A DNA stretch of 64,000 nt from Winogradskyella sp. (GCF_013213835.1 NZ_JABSSU010000008.1:124001-188000), one strand, 5' to 3'; shown: positions 1-9,100, counted from the first letter of the stretch. The notes: generated from the letters alone by a model not told the origin. Program-made: numbers and translations.

Positions 1-25
1 TTTTTTATTAATGAATAATGTTATG

Positions 26-1672
26 TTAGTTTTTCACGAATTTAAACGTCGATGTGCCATTAGCTGTATTAATTTTTGCTAAATATACACCATCATTTAA
101 TGCTGATACATCTATGCTTACAGATGTGTCAGTAAGTGAATTGTTAACAACACTCTTTCCTAAAACAGAGTAAATTTCAATTCCCGTAAAAGCTATGGTT
201 TCAGATGAAATATTTAAAGTTTTTAAACTTTTGTTGTAAAAGTGAGTGAAGCTGTTTTGGTCGAATTCATCAATACTTAATGGTTGGCTAGTGATACTTA
301 AATCATCCACAAAAATAGTGTTGGCAAGTGCCACTCCTGCAAGAACATCTGTTCTATCATGTATCCCAAAATAGTAGTCTCCGTCAGCGGGAGGATTAAA
401 TGCTGATCCAGTTCTTAGTGTATACGTTACATTATCTACATCATCAAAAGAACCAAGTACAGAAGTACCCATACCATCATTTGTTGCAGCAACTACAATA
501 TCAAAATCTTTTGCTGGTCTTGTTGGTTCAGCTGCAGCCAACGTTCTTTGTTGGAAAGAAAATATATACTCGTTAGCCGTGGTTAAAGGAAAAGGTCCAA
601 CAAAGATTATTGCATCCGCCGGATCAGCTACAGTTGTATTATTTGAGAAAAATGTAGTTACCCCACTATTCGCAAAATCATTAGTGTCGTCACCATCAGA
701 TAGGTCGTCTTGTGAAAAATTCCATACACCAGTACCAGCAAAAGTAATGGCTTTGTTTACAAAGAAGTTTTGGTTAGAAGCAAACTCAAAATCTTCGTTA
801 TACGGCAAAGTACTTAAGTCAGGACTAGTGCCAAACCCCGCTTCTACCCAGTTAGAGAAACCATCAGCCCCACAATTTTGTCTTACAAACAGATCGTAAG
901 AAACTCCTGGTGTTAGATTAGTAAATTGATATGAGTCGCCAGCTGAAATTGTAGCCGTATTTCCACCACTACCCTGAGTATAAGGGAATTCACCCCATTC
1001 AAGTTCAAAATCTCCTGTAATATCTATCGTTATATCGGCAGTTGTTGTACTAAAATCAACCCAGCTTACAGCAGGGTCAACACAAGAAGGGGCGGTAACT
1101 ACAATATTATCAATGGCCCATCCCCAGGCCCAATCTCCAGTCCATCTAAATCGTACTTGTGCATTAGCAACACCGGTTAATTCAGTGGATACATCTATAG
1201 TCTCCAATCCAAATGAACTATCGGTTTGAGAAGCTCCAGTATAATTGGCAACCTCAATCCAAGTTGTTCCATTAAAAACTTCAACAAATCCTTGTCCGCC
1301 ATATCCAGCCGTAAAGAAGTGATTAAAAGAAAGTAATACATTCGACGCAGTAGATACATCAAACGATGGACTTTCTAAAGCCGTGTTTTCTGCATTACCG
1401 TCATTTCCAAGAGCATCACTATTAAATAATGCATAAGTACCTGCTAGTAAACCATTATCATAAAGAATAGTATTAGGTGAATTATATCCCACAGCGTCTC
1501 CATCAGAAGCACTAACCCATGATCCACCCATCGGTGCGATTTCGTTGTTTGTCCATCCAGTAGGTGGAAAAGCACCAAAAGGCCCGCCGCCTTCAAAATC
1601 CTCGGATAATACTTGTCCAAACATTAAACTTGAGGTAAAGAATAATGTCATCAATAATGTAATTTTCTTCAT
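26..1672 (-). CDS. T9SS-secreted adhesin-like protein (choice-of-anchor J domains)
   Basis: Secreted surface or extracellular protein of 548 residues. A signal peptide (about 1-19, ending in FGQ) is followed by a choice-of-anchor J/cleaved-adhesin type beta domain starting LSEDFEGG and containing a WGWAIDNIVV strand (about 20-195). A fibronectin III-like segment follows (about 196-285), then a second related jelly-roll domain starting LPYNEDFE and ending NTIFVDDLSIT (about 290-465). Residues about 478-548 look like a type A T9SS sorting domain (IEIYSVLGKSV, then LNDGVYLAKINT and a C-terminal STFKFVKN). The protein should cross the outer membrane by T9SS and lose its C-terminal tag. No catalytic motif is visible, so binding or adhesion is only an inference. 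It is monocistronic, with 25 bases of flank before the window edge. Confidence 0.85.
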   Translation of the reverse strand: MKKITLLMTLFFTSSLMFGQVLSEDFEGGGPFGAFPPTGWTNNEIAPMGGSWVSASDGDAVGYNSPNTILYDNGLLAGTYALFNSDALGNDGNAENTALESPSFDVSTASNVLLSFNHFFTAGYGGQGFVEVFNGTTWIEVANYTGASQTDSSFGLETIDVSTELTGVANAQVRFRWTGDWAWGWAIDNIVVTAPSCVDPAVSWVDFSTTTADITIDITGDFELEWGEFPYTQGSGGNTATISAGDSYQFTNLTPGVSYDLFVRQNCGADGFSNWVEAGFGTSPDLSTLPYNEDFEFASNQNFFVNKAITFAGTGVWNFSQDDLSDGDDTNDFANSGVTTFFSNNTTVADPADAIIFVGPFPLTTANEYIFSFQQRTLAAAEPTRPAKDFDIVVAATNDGMGTSVLGSFDDVDNVTYTLRTGSAFNPPADGDYYFGIHDRTDVLAGVALANTIFVDDLSITSQPLSIDEFDQNSFTHFYNKSLKTLNISSETIAFTGIEIYSVLGKSVVNNSLTDTSVSIDVSALNDGVYLAKINTANGTSTFKFVKN

Positions 1673-1809
1673 AAATGTTAGTTTTAAGATTAATTTAATT
1701 GGTCTAAAGTTACAATAAATTCTTACCTGCTAATGTTAAATCTGTAAAATTCACATTTTGTCGATATAAACTCCTTTTATTTGTAATTTAGCAGTCATTT
1801 TGAGTTAAA

Positions 1810-2787
1810 ATGAAGATTACTGAACAAATAAAGCAGCCCATTGCTTATGAAATGGAACTTTTTGAACAAAAGTTTCAGCTTTCCATGGCAAGTAAAGTGG
1901 CGTTACTTAATAGAATTACTCATTACATCGTCAATCGCAAAGGAAAACAAATGCGACCAATGTTTGTGTTTTTGGTAGCCAAAATGCTAAACAATGGTAA
2001 TGTTAGTGATCGCACTTACAGAGGTGCTTCAGTAATTGAATTGATTCATACAGCAACCTTAGTTCATGATGATGTTGTAGATGATAGTAACCGTCGTCGT
2101 GGATTCTTTTCTGTCAACGCACTATGGAAGAATAAAATTGCAGTTTTAATTGGCGATTATTTATTGTCTAAAGGCCTATTACTATCAATTGATAACAATG
2201 ATTTTGACCTTCTGAAAATAATATCTATTGCGGTAAAAGAAATGAGCGAAGGTGAGCTACTTCAAATTGAAAAGGCTAGACATTTAGACATTACTGAAGA
2301 GGTATATTATGACATAATTCGACAAAAAACAGCTACTCTGATTGCAGCTTGTTGTAGTTTAGGCGCGGCATCAGTAAAGCCAAATACTTCACACATAGAA
2401 ATTATGCGCAGATTTGGTGAGCTTATTGGTATGGCCTTTCAAATTAAGGATGACCTTTTTGATTACGGAGAAGAAGCCATTGGTAAGCCTACTGGTATTG
2501 ATATTAAAGAGCAAAAAATGACATTACCTCTTATTTATGTACTTAATAATTGTACTAAAAAAGAGAAATCGTGGCTTATAAATTCTATTAAAAATCACAA
2601 TAAGGATAAAAAACGAGTAAAGGAGGTTATTGCTTTTGTAAAATCTAATAATGGATTAGAATATGCCATATCAAAAATGAAAGCTTTTCAGCAAGAAGCT
2701 CTATCTTTATTACAAGACTATCCTGAATCTCCATATAAATCTTCACTTATTTTAATGGTGGATTACGTAATTAATAGAAAAAAATAG
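1810..2787 (+). CDS. Polyprenyl diphosphate synthase (long-chain trans-prenyltransferase)
   Basis: Condenses isopentenyl diphosphate onto an allylic diphosphate to make the long isoprenoid tail, in Bacteroidota usually for menaquinone. The two aspartate-rich Mg-diphosphate sites of the family are visible: LVHDDVVDD near residues 90-98, followed by RRG, and IKDDLFDY near 214-221. The GKQMRP motif near residue 45 binds isopentenyl diphosphate. The length of 325 residues is normal for octaprenyl/heptaprenyl synthases. It stands alone, 120 bp ahead of the ECF sigma gene. The chain length cannot be decided from sequence by eye, so ispB is only the closest name. Confidence 0.93.
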   Translation: MKITEQIKQPIAYEMELFEQKFQLSMASKVALLNRITHYIVNRKGKQMRPMFVFLVAKMLNNGNVSDRTYRGASVIELIHTATLVHDDVVDDSNRRRGFFSVNALWKNKIAVLIGDYLLSKGLLLSIDNNDFDLLKIISIAVKEMSEGELLQIEKARHLDITEEVYYDIIRQKTATLIAACCSLGAASVKPNTSHIEIMRRFGELIGMAFQIKDDLFDYGEEAIGKPTGIDIKEQKMTLPLIYVLNNCTKKEKSWLINSIKNHNKDKKRVKEVIAFVKSNNGLEYAISKMKAFQQEALSLLQDYPESPYKSSLILMVDYVINRKK

Positions 2788-2906
2788 ATTGTAAAATACT
2801 GAAAACAAGTAATTTGTAATTTATTTTTATTTTTTTTAATTATTCAGACAACCATTTTTAAACTTTTTGCGTCTTAGTTAATAGAAGCGCAAAAGAAACC
2901 GTATTA

Positions 2907-3470
2907 ATGAAAGTTATCCAACTTCATAAAAATGAATCTAAACTTATACAAAGAGCAGCGAAAAACAATCGCGAGGCACAGCATCTGCTGTATGAGTTAC
3001 ATGCCCCTAAAATGCTGAGTGTATGTAGATATTATATCAAAGATGTGCATCAAGCAGAAGAGGTAATGTTAAATGGATTCTTTAAAGTGTTTAAAAATCT
3101 TAAGGCATTTAAAGGTGAAGGAAGCTTTGAAGGTTGGATACGAAGAATTATGGTCAGAGAAGCAATTTCGTTTTTGAGACAAAAAAAGAATATTGAATTT
3201 GCTACTGAAGATGAATATTTAGACCATGATTATGACAATAATATTAAGTCGAATATTGAGGTTGCAGAAATTCAGCAATTAATAGACAGATTGCCTGAAG
3301 GATACAGAATGGTTTTTGTAATGTACGCCATAGAGGGTTATAAGCATCATGAGATCGCTGAATTGCTTAATATTTCAGAAGGTACATCTAAATCGCAGTT
3401 GTTTAAAGCAAGGCAAATGCTTCAAAAAGGAATTAAAGAATTAAATAACAGTAGTTATGGCACCAATTAA
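2907..3470 (+). CDS. ECF RNA polymerase sigma factor
   Basis: Sigma-70 family extracytoplasmic-function factor of 187 residues that should direct RNA polymerase to a small regulon. Region 2 lies at about 24-90 (YELHAPKMLSVCRYYIKDVHQAEEVMLNGFFKVFKNL, then FEGWIRRIMVREAISFLR). Region 4 lies at about 125-180 (LPEGYRMVFVMYAIEGYKHHEIAELLNISEGTSKSQLFKARQML), with the helix-turn-helix in the last half. The end overlaps the start of the next gene by 14 bp, so the pair is translationally coupled. This is the common sigma/anti-sigma arrangement, and the barrel protein downstream is a likely target or sensor. Confidence 0.93.
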   Translation: MKVIQLHKNESKLIQRAAKNNREAQHLLYELHAPKMLSVCRYYIKDVHQAEEVMLNGFFKVFKNLKAFKGEGSFEGWIRRIMVREAISFLRQKKNIEFATEDEYLDHDYDNNIKSNIEVAEIQQLIDRLPEGYRMVFVMYAIEGYKHHEIAELLNISEGTSKSQLFKARQMLQKGIKELNNSSYGTN

Positions 3471-4209
3471 GTTTGAAGAACAATTAAAAGATAAGTTAGA
3501 GGAGAGAAGGTTGTCGCCATCAGCAGATAGCTGGGCTAAACTGTCAGAACGATTAGACAAGGATGACAATAAAGGTAAGTTTCCATGGTTTTGGTCGATG
3601 AGTATTGCTGCTGGATTAATTATCATGGTTGCAGTAGCTGTGCAATTTTTCAACAATAATGAACTCGAAAATAATACACCTGTATTGGTGGAAGATAACA
3701 TAAAAGAGCAAGCTGAAGAACAAGAAGATTTAGAGACTTTTAAGAGTGAAGTAGCAAGTGAAGATATAGATGAGGAAGAAGTAGAATTACCTATTATTGA
3801 AGATCCAAAGCCAATTATTATACAAAATAAAGTCAGTCAAAAAACTAAAGCAGATACAAGATTAGCAGAAGAGCAAACTACTGCAGTTGACCAACAAGAA
3901 ATTAAAGAAGAAATACTAATAGTATTAAATCCTGAGGAGGTTAAGTCTGCTATTGCGAGCGCTGTAAATCAACAAAAAGAGTTAGGTGATGAAGCGATTA
4001 ATAAAGAGGTAGATTCACTTTTAAAATTAGCTCATAAAGAGATCACTAAAAATAAATATACAAAGGATACGGAAGTAACGGTAGATGCAAGTTTATTGTT
4101 AGAAGATGTGGAAGAAGAAATGGGACAGTCGTTTCGAAGTAGAGTTTTTGAAGCATTAAAAGGTAGCTATGAAACCGTTAAAACTGCCGTAGCAGAACGA
4201 AATAATTAA
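3457..4209 (+). CDS. Probable anti-sigma factor, single-pass membrane protein
   Basis: Protein of 250 residues with a short cytoplasmic N-terminus (KFEEQLKDKLEERRLSPSADSWAKLSERL) of the type that precedes the membrane span in Bacteroidota anti-sigma proteins. One transmembrane helix follows at about residues 43-65 (WFWSMSIAAGLIIMVAVAVQFF), and then a long, highly acidic, low-complexity periplasmic region rich in Glu, Asp and Lys. No zinc-binding HxxxCxxC motif is present. The assignment rests on topology, the 14-bp overlap with the sigma gene and the gene order. The C-terminal part (about 215-250) may be a short helical domain. The function is inferred. Confidence 0.7.
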   Translation: MAPIKFEEQLKDKLEERRLSPSADSWAKLSERLDKDDNKGKFPWFWSMSIAAGLIIMVAVAVQFFNNNELENNTPVLVEDNIKEQAEEQEDLETFKSEVASEDIDEEEVELPIIEDPKPIIIQNKVSQKTKADTRLAEEQTTAVDQQEIKEEILIVLNPEEVKSAIASAVNQQKELGDEAINKEVDSLLKLAHKEITKNKYTKDTEVTVDASLLLEDVEEEMGQSFRSRVFEALKGSYETVKTAVAERNN

Positions 4210-4219
4210 ATCACAAAGT

Positions 4220-4255
4220 GTCACACTGAGCTTGTCGAAGTGCTTTAGAAGTGAC
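4220..4255. repeat. Short dispersed palindromic repeat (GTCAC...GTGAC)
   Basis: A 36-bp imperfect palindrome with GTCACACTGAG at the left, CTTGTCGAAGTG in the middle and GTGAC at the right end. It fits the small hairpin repeats often scattered between flavobacterial genes. It separates the anti-sigma gene from the barrel gene and could affect mRNA stability. A longer relative is at 18615-18692. Confidence 0.55.
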
Positions 4256-4299
4256 AATGAAATAGAATCAATTTTAATCATCAATAAAAACGAACAGTT

Positions 4300-5400
4300 A
4301 TGAACACAATTACAAGATTAGCAGTGCTATTGGTTATATCGTTAACCATAACAACAGTAAACGCTCAGAATAAGGAGCAAGATTCAATCAATCAAGTTAA
4401 GCTAGACCAACGAATAGAAAGTTTAGAAAAGGAAAAAGCAAAGATTGAAGACGAAGAAAAGGAGATATTAAAAGCTAAAATAGCTCGTATTAATAGCCAA
4501 TTAGACGATAAGGTTATTACAGCTGCAGAAGCAGAGGCGCAAAAGAAAGCAGCGGCTGAATTGGCAGCATTAAATATTGAAACTCGAACAAATATCATTA
4601 ATAGTAAGATTGAATTATTAAGACGTAATGGTATTGATAATTATGAGTTTGGTAAGGATAATGAAGATTCTTTTGTGATCAGAATAGGGAGTCCAGATGG
4701 AGAAAGTGATGGTATTATTTATATAGGCGAAAAAACTAAAAATAAACCAAGAAAATATGACTTGCGTACAACTGAAGATGTCGTGTTTGCCTTCGGATTT
4801 AATAACGCAATCATAGATGGTGTAAGCTTAGACGATTCACCTTATAAAATCGGAGGTTCTGGATTCATGGAACTCGGTTATGCTTGGAAAACTAGATTAT
4901 TTGATAATACTAATTTTTGGAGATTAAAGTACGGGTTCTCATTTCAATGGAACAAGTTTGATATTAAAGATAATCAGTTTTTAGTCAATAACGATGGTGA
5001 TATTACTTTACAGGAGTTTCCTGTAGAATTAACAAAAGCTAAATTTAGAACTACAAATTTAGTGTTCCCTGTACATTTAGAATTTGGACCTTCAAAGAAG
5101 ATTGAGAAGAAGGATTACTTTAGATATTCAACATACAGAAAACTAAAAATAGGTATTGGAGGTTATGCAGGTCTTAATATTGGAAGTATGCAAAAACTTA
5201 AATATAAAGAAGATGGCAACCGTATTAAAGATAAGCAGCGTGGCGGTTTTGAAGTGAGTGAATTTGTATATGGGTTGAGTGGATATGTTGCTCTAGGTGA
5301 GGTTGCACTATATGTAAAATACGATCTAAATCCGTTATTCAAAAATCAAACTATAAATCAAAATAATATTTCAGTTGGAGTACGCTTCGATATGGATTAA
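4300..5400 (+). CDS. Outer-membrane beta-barrel protein with N-terminal coiled coil
   Basis: Envelope protein of 366 residues. It has a signal peptide (about 1-22, ending VNAQ), then a charged helical, probably coiled-coil stretch (about 25-105, rich in EKEKAKIEDEEKE-type heptads and alanine). The C-terminal 200 residues have alternating hydrophobic strands typical of PorT-like or OmpW-like barrels (GSGFMELGYAWKTRLF, LVFPVHLEFGP, IGIGGYAGLNIGS), ending with SVGVRFDMD, an aromatic-terminated last strand. It follows the sigma/anti-sigma pair by 90 bp and is probably part of the same unit, followed by a strong terminator. The specific role is unknown. Confidence 0.72.
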   Translation: MNTITRLAVLLVISLTITTVNAQNKEQDSINQVKLDQRIESLEKEKAKIEDEEKEILKAKIARINSQLDDKVITAAEAEAQKKAAAELAALNIETRTNIINSKIELLRRNGIDNYEFGKDNEDSFVIRIGSPDGESDGIIYIGEKTKNKPRKYDLRTTEDVVFAFGFNNAIIDGVSLDDSPYKIGGSGFMELGYAWKTRLFDNTNFWRLKYGFSFQWNKFDIKDNQFLVNNDGDITLQEFPVELTKAKFRTTNLVFPVHLEFGPSKKIEKKDYFRYSTYRKLKIGIGGYAGLNIGSMQKLKYKEDGNRIKDKQRGGFEVSEFVYGLSGYVALGEVALYVKYDLNPLFKNQTINQNNISVGVRFDMD

Positions 5401-5434
5401 AGCAATTTTTTCATCAATCAATTTTGAGTGTTTA

Positions 5435-5470
5435 AAGACCCTAGTTAATATTTGACTAGGGTCTTTTTTT
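5435..5470 (+). terminator. Rho-independent terminator after the sigma operon
   Basis: Perfect 11-bp stem AAGACCCTAGT/ACTAGGGTCTT with a 9-base loop and a run of T. It ends the sigma, anti-sigma and barrel transcript before dnaG. Confidence 0.9.
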
Positions 5471-5520
5471 ATTACAAGGAGATTATCTTAATTTTACCAT
5501 CTTAATTAAACAGGCATTAA

Positions 5521-7482
5521 TTGATCTCTCAAAACACCATAGCGCAAGTATTTGACACCGCTCGAGTAGAAGAGGTGATTGGTGATTTTGTGCAATTAAA
5601 AAAAGCAGGTAGTAATTTTAAAGGTTTAAGCCCATTTAGTGACGAACGTACACCAAGTTTTATGGTGTCACCAGTAAAACAAATCTGGAAAGACTTCTCA
5701 ACTGGTAAAGGCGGAAATGCTGTGACTTTTTTAATGGAGCATGAGCATTTTACCTATCCAGAAGCCATAAAGTATTTAGCTAAGAAATATAATATTGAAA
5801 TTGAAGAAACCGAGCAAACAGATGAGCAAAAGGCACAAGCTGATGCTAGGGAGAGTTTGTATCTGGTGAGTGAATACGCAAATACGTATTTTCAAAAAAC
5901 AATGCTCAAAACCGATAAAGGTCAAGCCATTGGTTTAAGCTATTTTAACGAACGAGGATTTTCAGAGGACACTATAAAAAAGTTTCAGCTTGGGTATTCA
6001 TTAGATGAATGGCAAGCCTTTACAGATGATGCATTGGGTAAAGGTTATAAGCTTGAGTTTTTAGAACAAACAGGACTTACAATTGTAAAGGAAGAAAAAC
6101 GATTCGATAGATTTAAAGGTCGTGTCATGTTTCCTATACACAGTATGAGTGGTCGTGTTTTAGGATTTGGTGGAAGGATTCTGACCAATGATAAGAAAGC
6201 AGCAAAATATCTCAATTCACCTGAAAGTGAAATTTACCATAAGAGTAAGGTGTTGTATGGCCTGTATTTCGCCAAACAAAGCATAGCAAAAGAGGATAAT
6301 TGTTATTTGGTTGAAGGTTATACTGATGTTATTCAGTTTTCCCAAACAGGTGTTCAGAATGTGGTGTCTTCATCAGGTACAGCTTTAACATCTGAGCAAA
6401 TTAGATTAATTAATAGGCTTACAAATAATATTACCGTACTGTTTGATGGAGATGCGGCGGGATTAAGAGCTTCAATTCGTGGGATTGATCTTATTCTAGA
6501 ACAAGGCATGAATGTACGTGTTTGTACGTTCGCTGATGGTGAAGATCCAGATAGTTTTGCTAAGAACAATTCGCTAGAAGAATTAAAAGACTACTTACAT
6601 ACTAATTCTAAAGATTTTATTCAATTTAAAGCCTCACTTTTAGTTAAAGAGGCTAATAATGATCCTATTAAGAAAGCTGAAACTATAAGAGAAATTGTAA
6701 ACAGTATAGCTAAGATACCAGATGCGATAAAGCGTGAAGTTTATGTGCAAGAGTGTGCTTCAATTATGGATATAAGTGAAAGTGTCTTATTTAGTACGCT
6801 TGCTCAGATTAGTAAAAAGGGTGCTCAGGAAGCAAATAAACAATACAAGCAACAGCAAAAGGCCTTTGAAGTTGTAAAAAACGAACCAAGTTCTAAACAT
6901 AAAATAGATGTTCAATATGAACTAGAAAGAAAGATTATTGAAATTCTAATGCTGTATGGTGATAAGACAGAACAATTTGAAGATTTAATACTTAAGGAAG
7001 ATGAAGTGTCTAAAGATTTAATTTTAGAGCCAACTGTGCATCAAGCCAGAGTATTCGAAAAAATATACTTAGACCTTCAAGAAGACGAAATGATGTTTTC
7101 TAACGAGAGGTTTAAAACGTTGTATTATTCACTTATCGATAAGTTAAATCAAGATCAAAACTTTTCAACTAAAAATTTCATTAATCAATTAGATCAAGAA
7201 TCGGCAAGTGAAGTAACGAGCATATTGATGGAAGATGAAAAATACAACTTACACGATTGGGAACGCAACCAAATAATTCCTAAAGAAAAGGAACACTCAA
7301 TTTCTCAATTAGTGAGTCAGACTATTCTAAGCTTGCGTTGTCATCTCATTGATAAAAAAGTAGCAGAGTATCAAAATAAGACACTAAATAATACCGATAC
7401 ACGCAACATAATGGAAGATGTTAAGGATTATTTAGGTCTTAAAATGTTACTGTCAAGAAAGCTCGGAAAAGTTATAAGTTAA
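5521..7482 (+). CDS. dnaG: DNA primase DnaG
   Basis: Synthesises RNA primers at the replication fork together with the DnaB helicase. The start is TTG. The N-terminal sequence ISQNTIAQVFDTARVEEVIG is the usual DnaG beginning, so this start is kept. Residues about 30-75 have the zinc-ribbon fold region, but all four usual zinc ligands are replaced (Ser37, Ser40, Asp58, Thr61). The TOPRIM core is intact: VEGYTDVI near 265 and LFDGDAAG near 307, with DPDSF after it. The C-terminal 200 residues form the helicase-interacting region. At 653 residues it has normal length. The end lies 6 bp from the convergent regulator gene, with no terminator between them. Confidence 0.96.
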   Translation: MISQNTIAQVFDTARVEEVIGDFVQLKKAGSNFKGLSPFSDERTPSFMVSPVKQIWKDFSTGKGGNAVTFLMEHEHFTYPEAIKYLAKKYNIEIEETEQTDEQKAQADARESLYLVSEYANTYFQKTMLKTDKGQAIGLSYFNERGFSEDTIKKFQLGYSLDEWQAFTDDALGKGYKLEFLEQTGLTIVKEEKRFDRFKGRVMFPIHSMSGRVLGFGGRILTNDKKAAKYLNSPESEIYHKSKVLYGLYFAKQSIAKEDNCYLVEGYTDVIQFSQTGVQNVVSSSGTALTSEQIRLINRLTNNITVLFDGDAAGLRASIRGIDLILEQGMNVRVCTFADGEDPDSFAKNNSLEELKDYLHTNSKDFIQFKASLLVKEANNDPIKKAETIREIVNSIAKIPDAIKREVYVQECASIMDISESVLFSTLAQISKKGAQEANKQYKQQQKAFEVVKNEPSSKHKIDVQYELERKIIEILMLYGDKTEQFEDLILKEDEVSKDLILEPTVHQARVFEKIYLDLQEDEMMFSNERFKTLYYSLIDKLNQDQNFSTKNFINQLDQESASEVTSILMEDEKYNLHDWERNQIIPKEKEHSISQLVSQTILSLRCHLIDKKVAEYQNKTLNNTDTRNIMEDVKDYLGLKMLLSRKLGKVIS

Positions 7483-7488
7483 CTTTTA

Positions 7489-8118
7489 TTAAGCCAAATT
7501 ATGGTGCTTTGCCTGATGAATTAAATCCACAATATTATTCACATTAAGTTTCTTAAAAAGACGTGCTTTATAAGTACTTACTGTTTTCTCGTTGATATTT
7601 AATTCTTGCGAAATCTGCTTATTTTTTCTACCAATAGATAACAGTTTTAAAACTTCTACCTCTCTTGTAGAAAGTTTCTTAAACAATCTTGTCTGACTTT
7701 TTCTGGTATCCTCATATCTAAGATGCTTATCCATCTTTTCACTTAAAGAGATTTCTCCATTATGTATTTTTCTAATAGCAGCCTCAATGGTGTCAACATC
7801 TGCAGCCTTATTTAGATAACCAGATGCGCCAGCTTTAATGGTGCTAACTGCATAAATTTCTTCAGGTTGATGACTAAACATCAATACATTAATGGATTTT
7901 TTTTCTTTCTTAATCGCTCTAAGAGCAGTGATACCATTGAGTTCTGGAAGATCAATTTCAGAAACTATAACATCGACATCATGGTGTCTTACAAAATCAA
8001 AGATTTCGATACCGTTACTTAAACTTCCTACCACTTTGAGGTCAGGTTTGCTATTCAAAAATAGCTCCAATCCTTTTCTTACGATAGGATGGTTGTCAAC
8101 AATTAAAATACGAATCAT
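7489..8118 (-). CDS. NarL/FixJ-type response regulator with Glu in place of the phospho-Asp
   Basis: Transcription regulator of 209 residues. A receiver domain (about 1-120) is followed by a LuxR-type helix-turn-helix (about 145-205, LSTREVEVLKLLSIGRKNKQISQELNINEKTVSTYKARLFKKL). The usual phospho-acceptor aspartate is Glu54 in the sequence IVSEIDLPELNG, and the acidic pair is Asp8-Asn9. The switch Ser (MFSHQP) and the conserved Lys (GYLNK) are retained. No histidine kinase is nearby, so this is an orphan. Glu at the acceptor site often mimics phosphorylation, so the protein may be active without a kinase. That is an inference. Confidence 0.9.
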   Translation of the reverse strand: MIRILIVDNHPIVRKGLELFLNSKPDLKVVGSLSNGIEIFDFVRHHDVDVIVSEIDLPELNGITALRAIKKEKKSINVLMFSHQPEEIYAVSTIKAGASGYLNKAADVDTIEAAIRKIHNGEISLSEKMDKHLRYEDTRKSQTRLFKKLSTREVEVLKLLSIGRKNKQISQELNINEKTVSTYKARLFKKLNVNNIVDLIHQAKHHNLA

Positions 8119-8239
8119 TTCAAATTTTCTTTTAGTTCGGTTAGTACAGTTACTTTAAGGGTGTAACTAGAAGATTTGTTCACTAAAAATAAGTAATTTC
8201 TGAACAAAAAGAGCAATATATTCGTTAAAGGTGAGCTTT

Positions 8240-9028
8240 TTACCTAAAATCGGACGGAATCTCACAAACCGGAATTGGAATCATTTTGTGATGATTTCTT
8301 GTGTTGTAACTCATAAAAATTTTAAAGACTTCTTGTTCTCTACCAGAAAAATCTTCAGCAGTTTTTCCTTCGTCCTTCATTTGCATAGCCCATTCAAGTT
8401 CTGGATAAGATGCACCAATCTGATCTTCATCACTTCTTGCGTCTCCAAACAAACCGTCGCTTGGCGCTGCTTCCATAATAGATTCTGGTACTTTTAAGAA
8501 TTCACCAACCTTATAGACTTCAGATTTTAATAAATCAGCTATTGGGCTTAAATCAACTCCGCCATCACCATATTTTGTAAAAAAACCAACACCAAAATCT
8601 TCAACTTTGTTACCAGTACCGGCAACTAATCTGCCTAAAAGACCGGCATGATAGTATAAGGTGGTCATTCTAAGTCTTGCTCTAGTATTGGCTAATGCCA
8701 TATCTACAGTTGCTTTTTCGCCATCAAGACTAACTTCAGTTTTAAACTCTTCAAACACTGGTGTTAAATCAACTCTAGCATCATTTACATTCGAATAGCG
8801 CTTTTTGAGTTGAGCAATAAGCTCTTGTGCTCTTGTAACATGACTTGCTGCTTGATGTATCGGCATTTCAATACACAAAACATTTAATCCTGTCTCCGCG
8901 CAAAGTGTTGAGGTAACTGCAGAATCAATACCACCAGAAACTCCTACAACAAAGCCGTCAACTTTTGCCTTTGAGGCATAATCTTTCATCCAACTAACAA
9001 TATGATTTACTACCTTTTCAGTTTGCAT
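8240..9028 (-). CDS. nadE: NAD+ synthase, ammonia-dependent
   Basis: Last step of NAD synthesis: nicotinate adenine dinucleotide plus ATP and ammonia give NAD+. The ATP-pyrophosphatase P-loop SGGIDSAV is near residues 30-37. Other family blocks are GTGNKVEDFGVGFFTKYGDGGVDLSPI and DLLKSEVYKVGEFL. The length of 262 residues lacks the N-terminal glutaminase domain, so ammonia is the nitrogen donor. It is divergent from gldB, and the shared upstream region is about 80 bp. Confidence 0.95.
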   Translation of the reverse strand: MQTEKVVNHIVSWMKDYASKAKVDGFVVGVSGGIDSAVTSTLCAETGLNVLCIEMPIHQAASHVTRAQELIAQLKKRYSNVNDARVDLTPVFEEFKTEVSLDGEKATVDMALANTRARLRMTTLYYHAGLLGRLVAGTGNKVEDFGVGFFTKYGDGGVDLSPIADLLKSEVYKVGEFLKVPESIMEAAPSDGLFGDARSDEDQIGASYPELEWAMQMKDEGKTAEDFSGREQEVFKIFMSYNTRNHHKMIPIPVCEIPSDFR

Positions 9029-9056
9029 AATAATTTAAATTTAAGACAAAGAAATG

Positions 9057-9064
9057 TACATTTG
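9057..9064 (+). promoter_or_regulatory. -7 box of the gldB promoter (TACATTTG)
   Basis: Exact match to the Bacteroidota -7 consensus TANNTTTG, about 45 bp before the chosen gldB start. No clear -33 TTTG at the usual distance. It lies inside the longest open frame and therefore argues against the frame's first codon at 9002. Confidence 0.55.
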
Positions 9065-9100
9065 CACAACAAAAATAACAGAATCGTGTTAGGATTAAAA

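Noticed and set aside
579-899. Open frame on the plus strand inside the T9SS adhesin gene
   Set aside because: Antisense shadow of a well-supported gene; no signal, no family.
8231-8497. Plus-strand frame opposite nadE
   Set aside because: Antisense to conserved NadE sequence; composition not coding-like.
9002-9100. Extended N-terminus of GldB
   Set aside because: Overlaps the divergent nadE start and a -7 box; the lipoprotein signal begins at 9101/9110.
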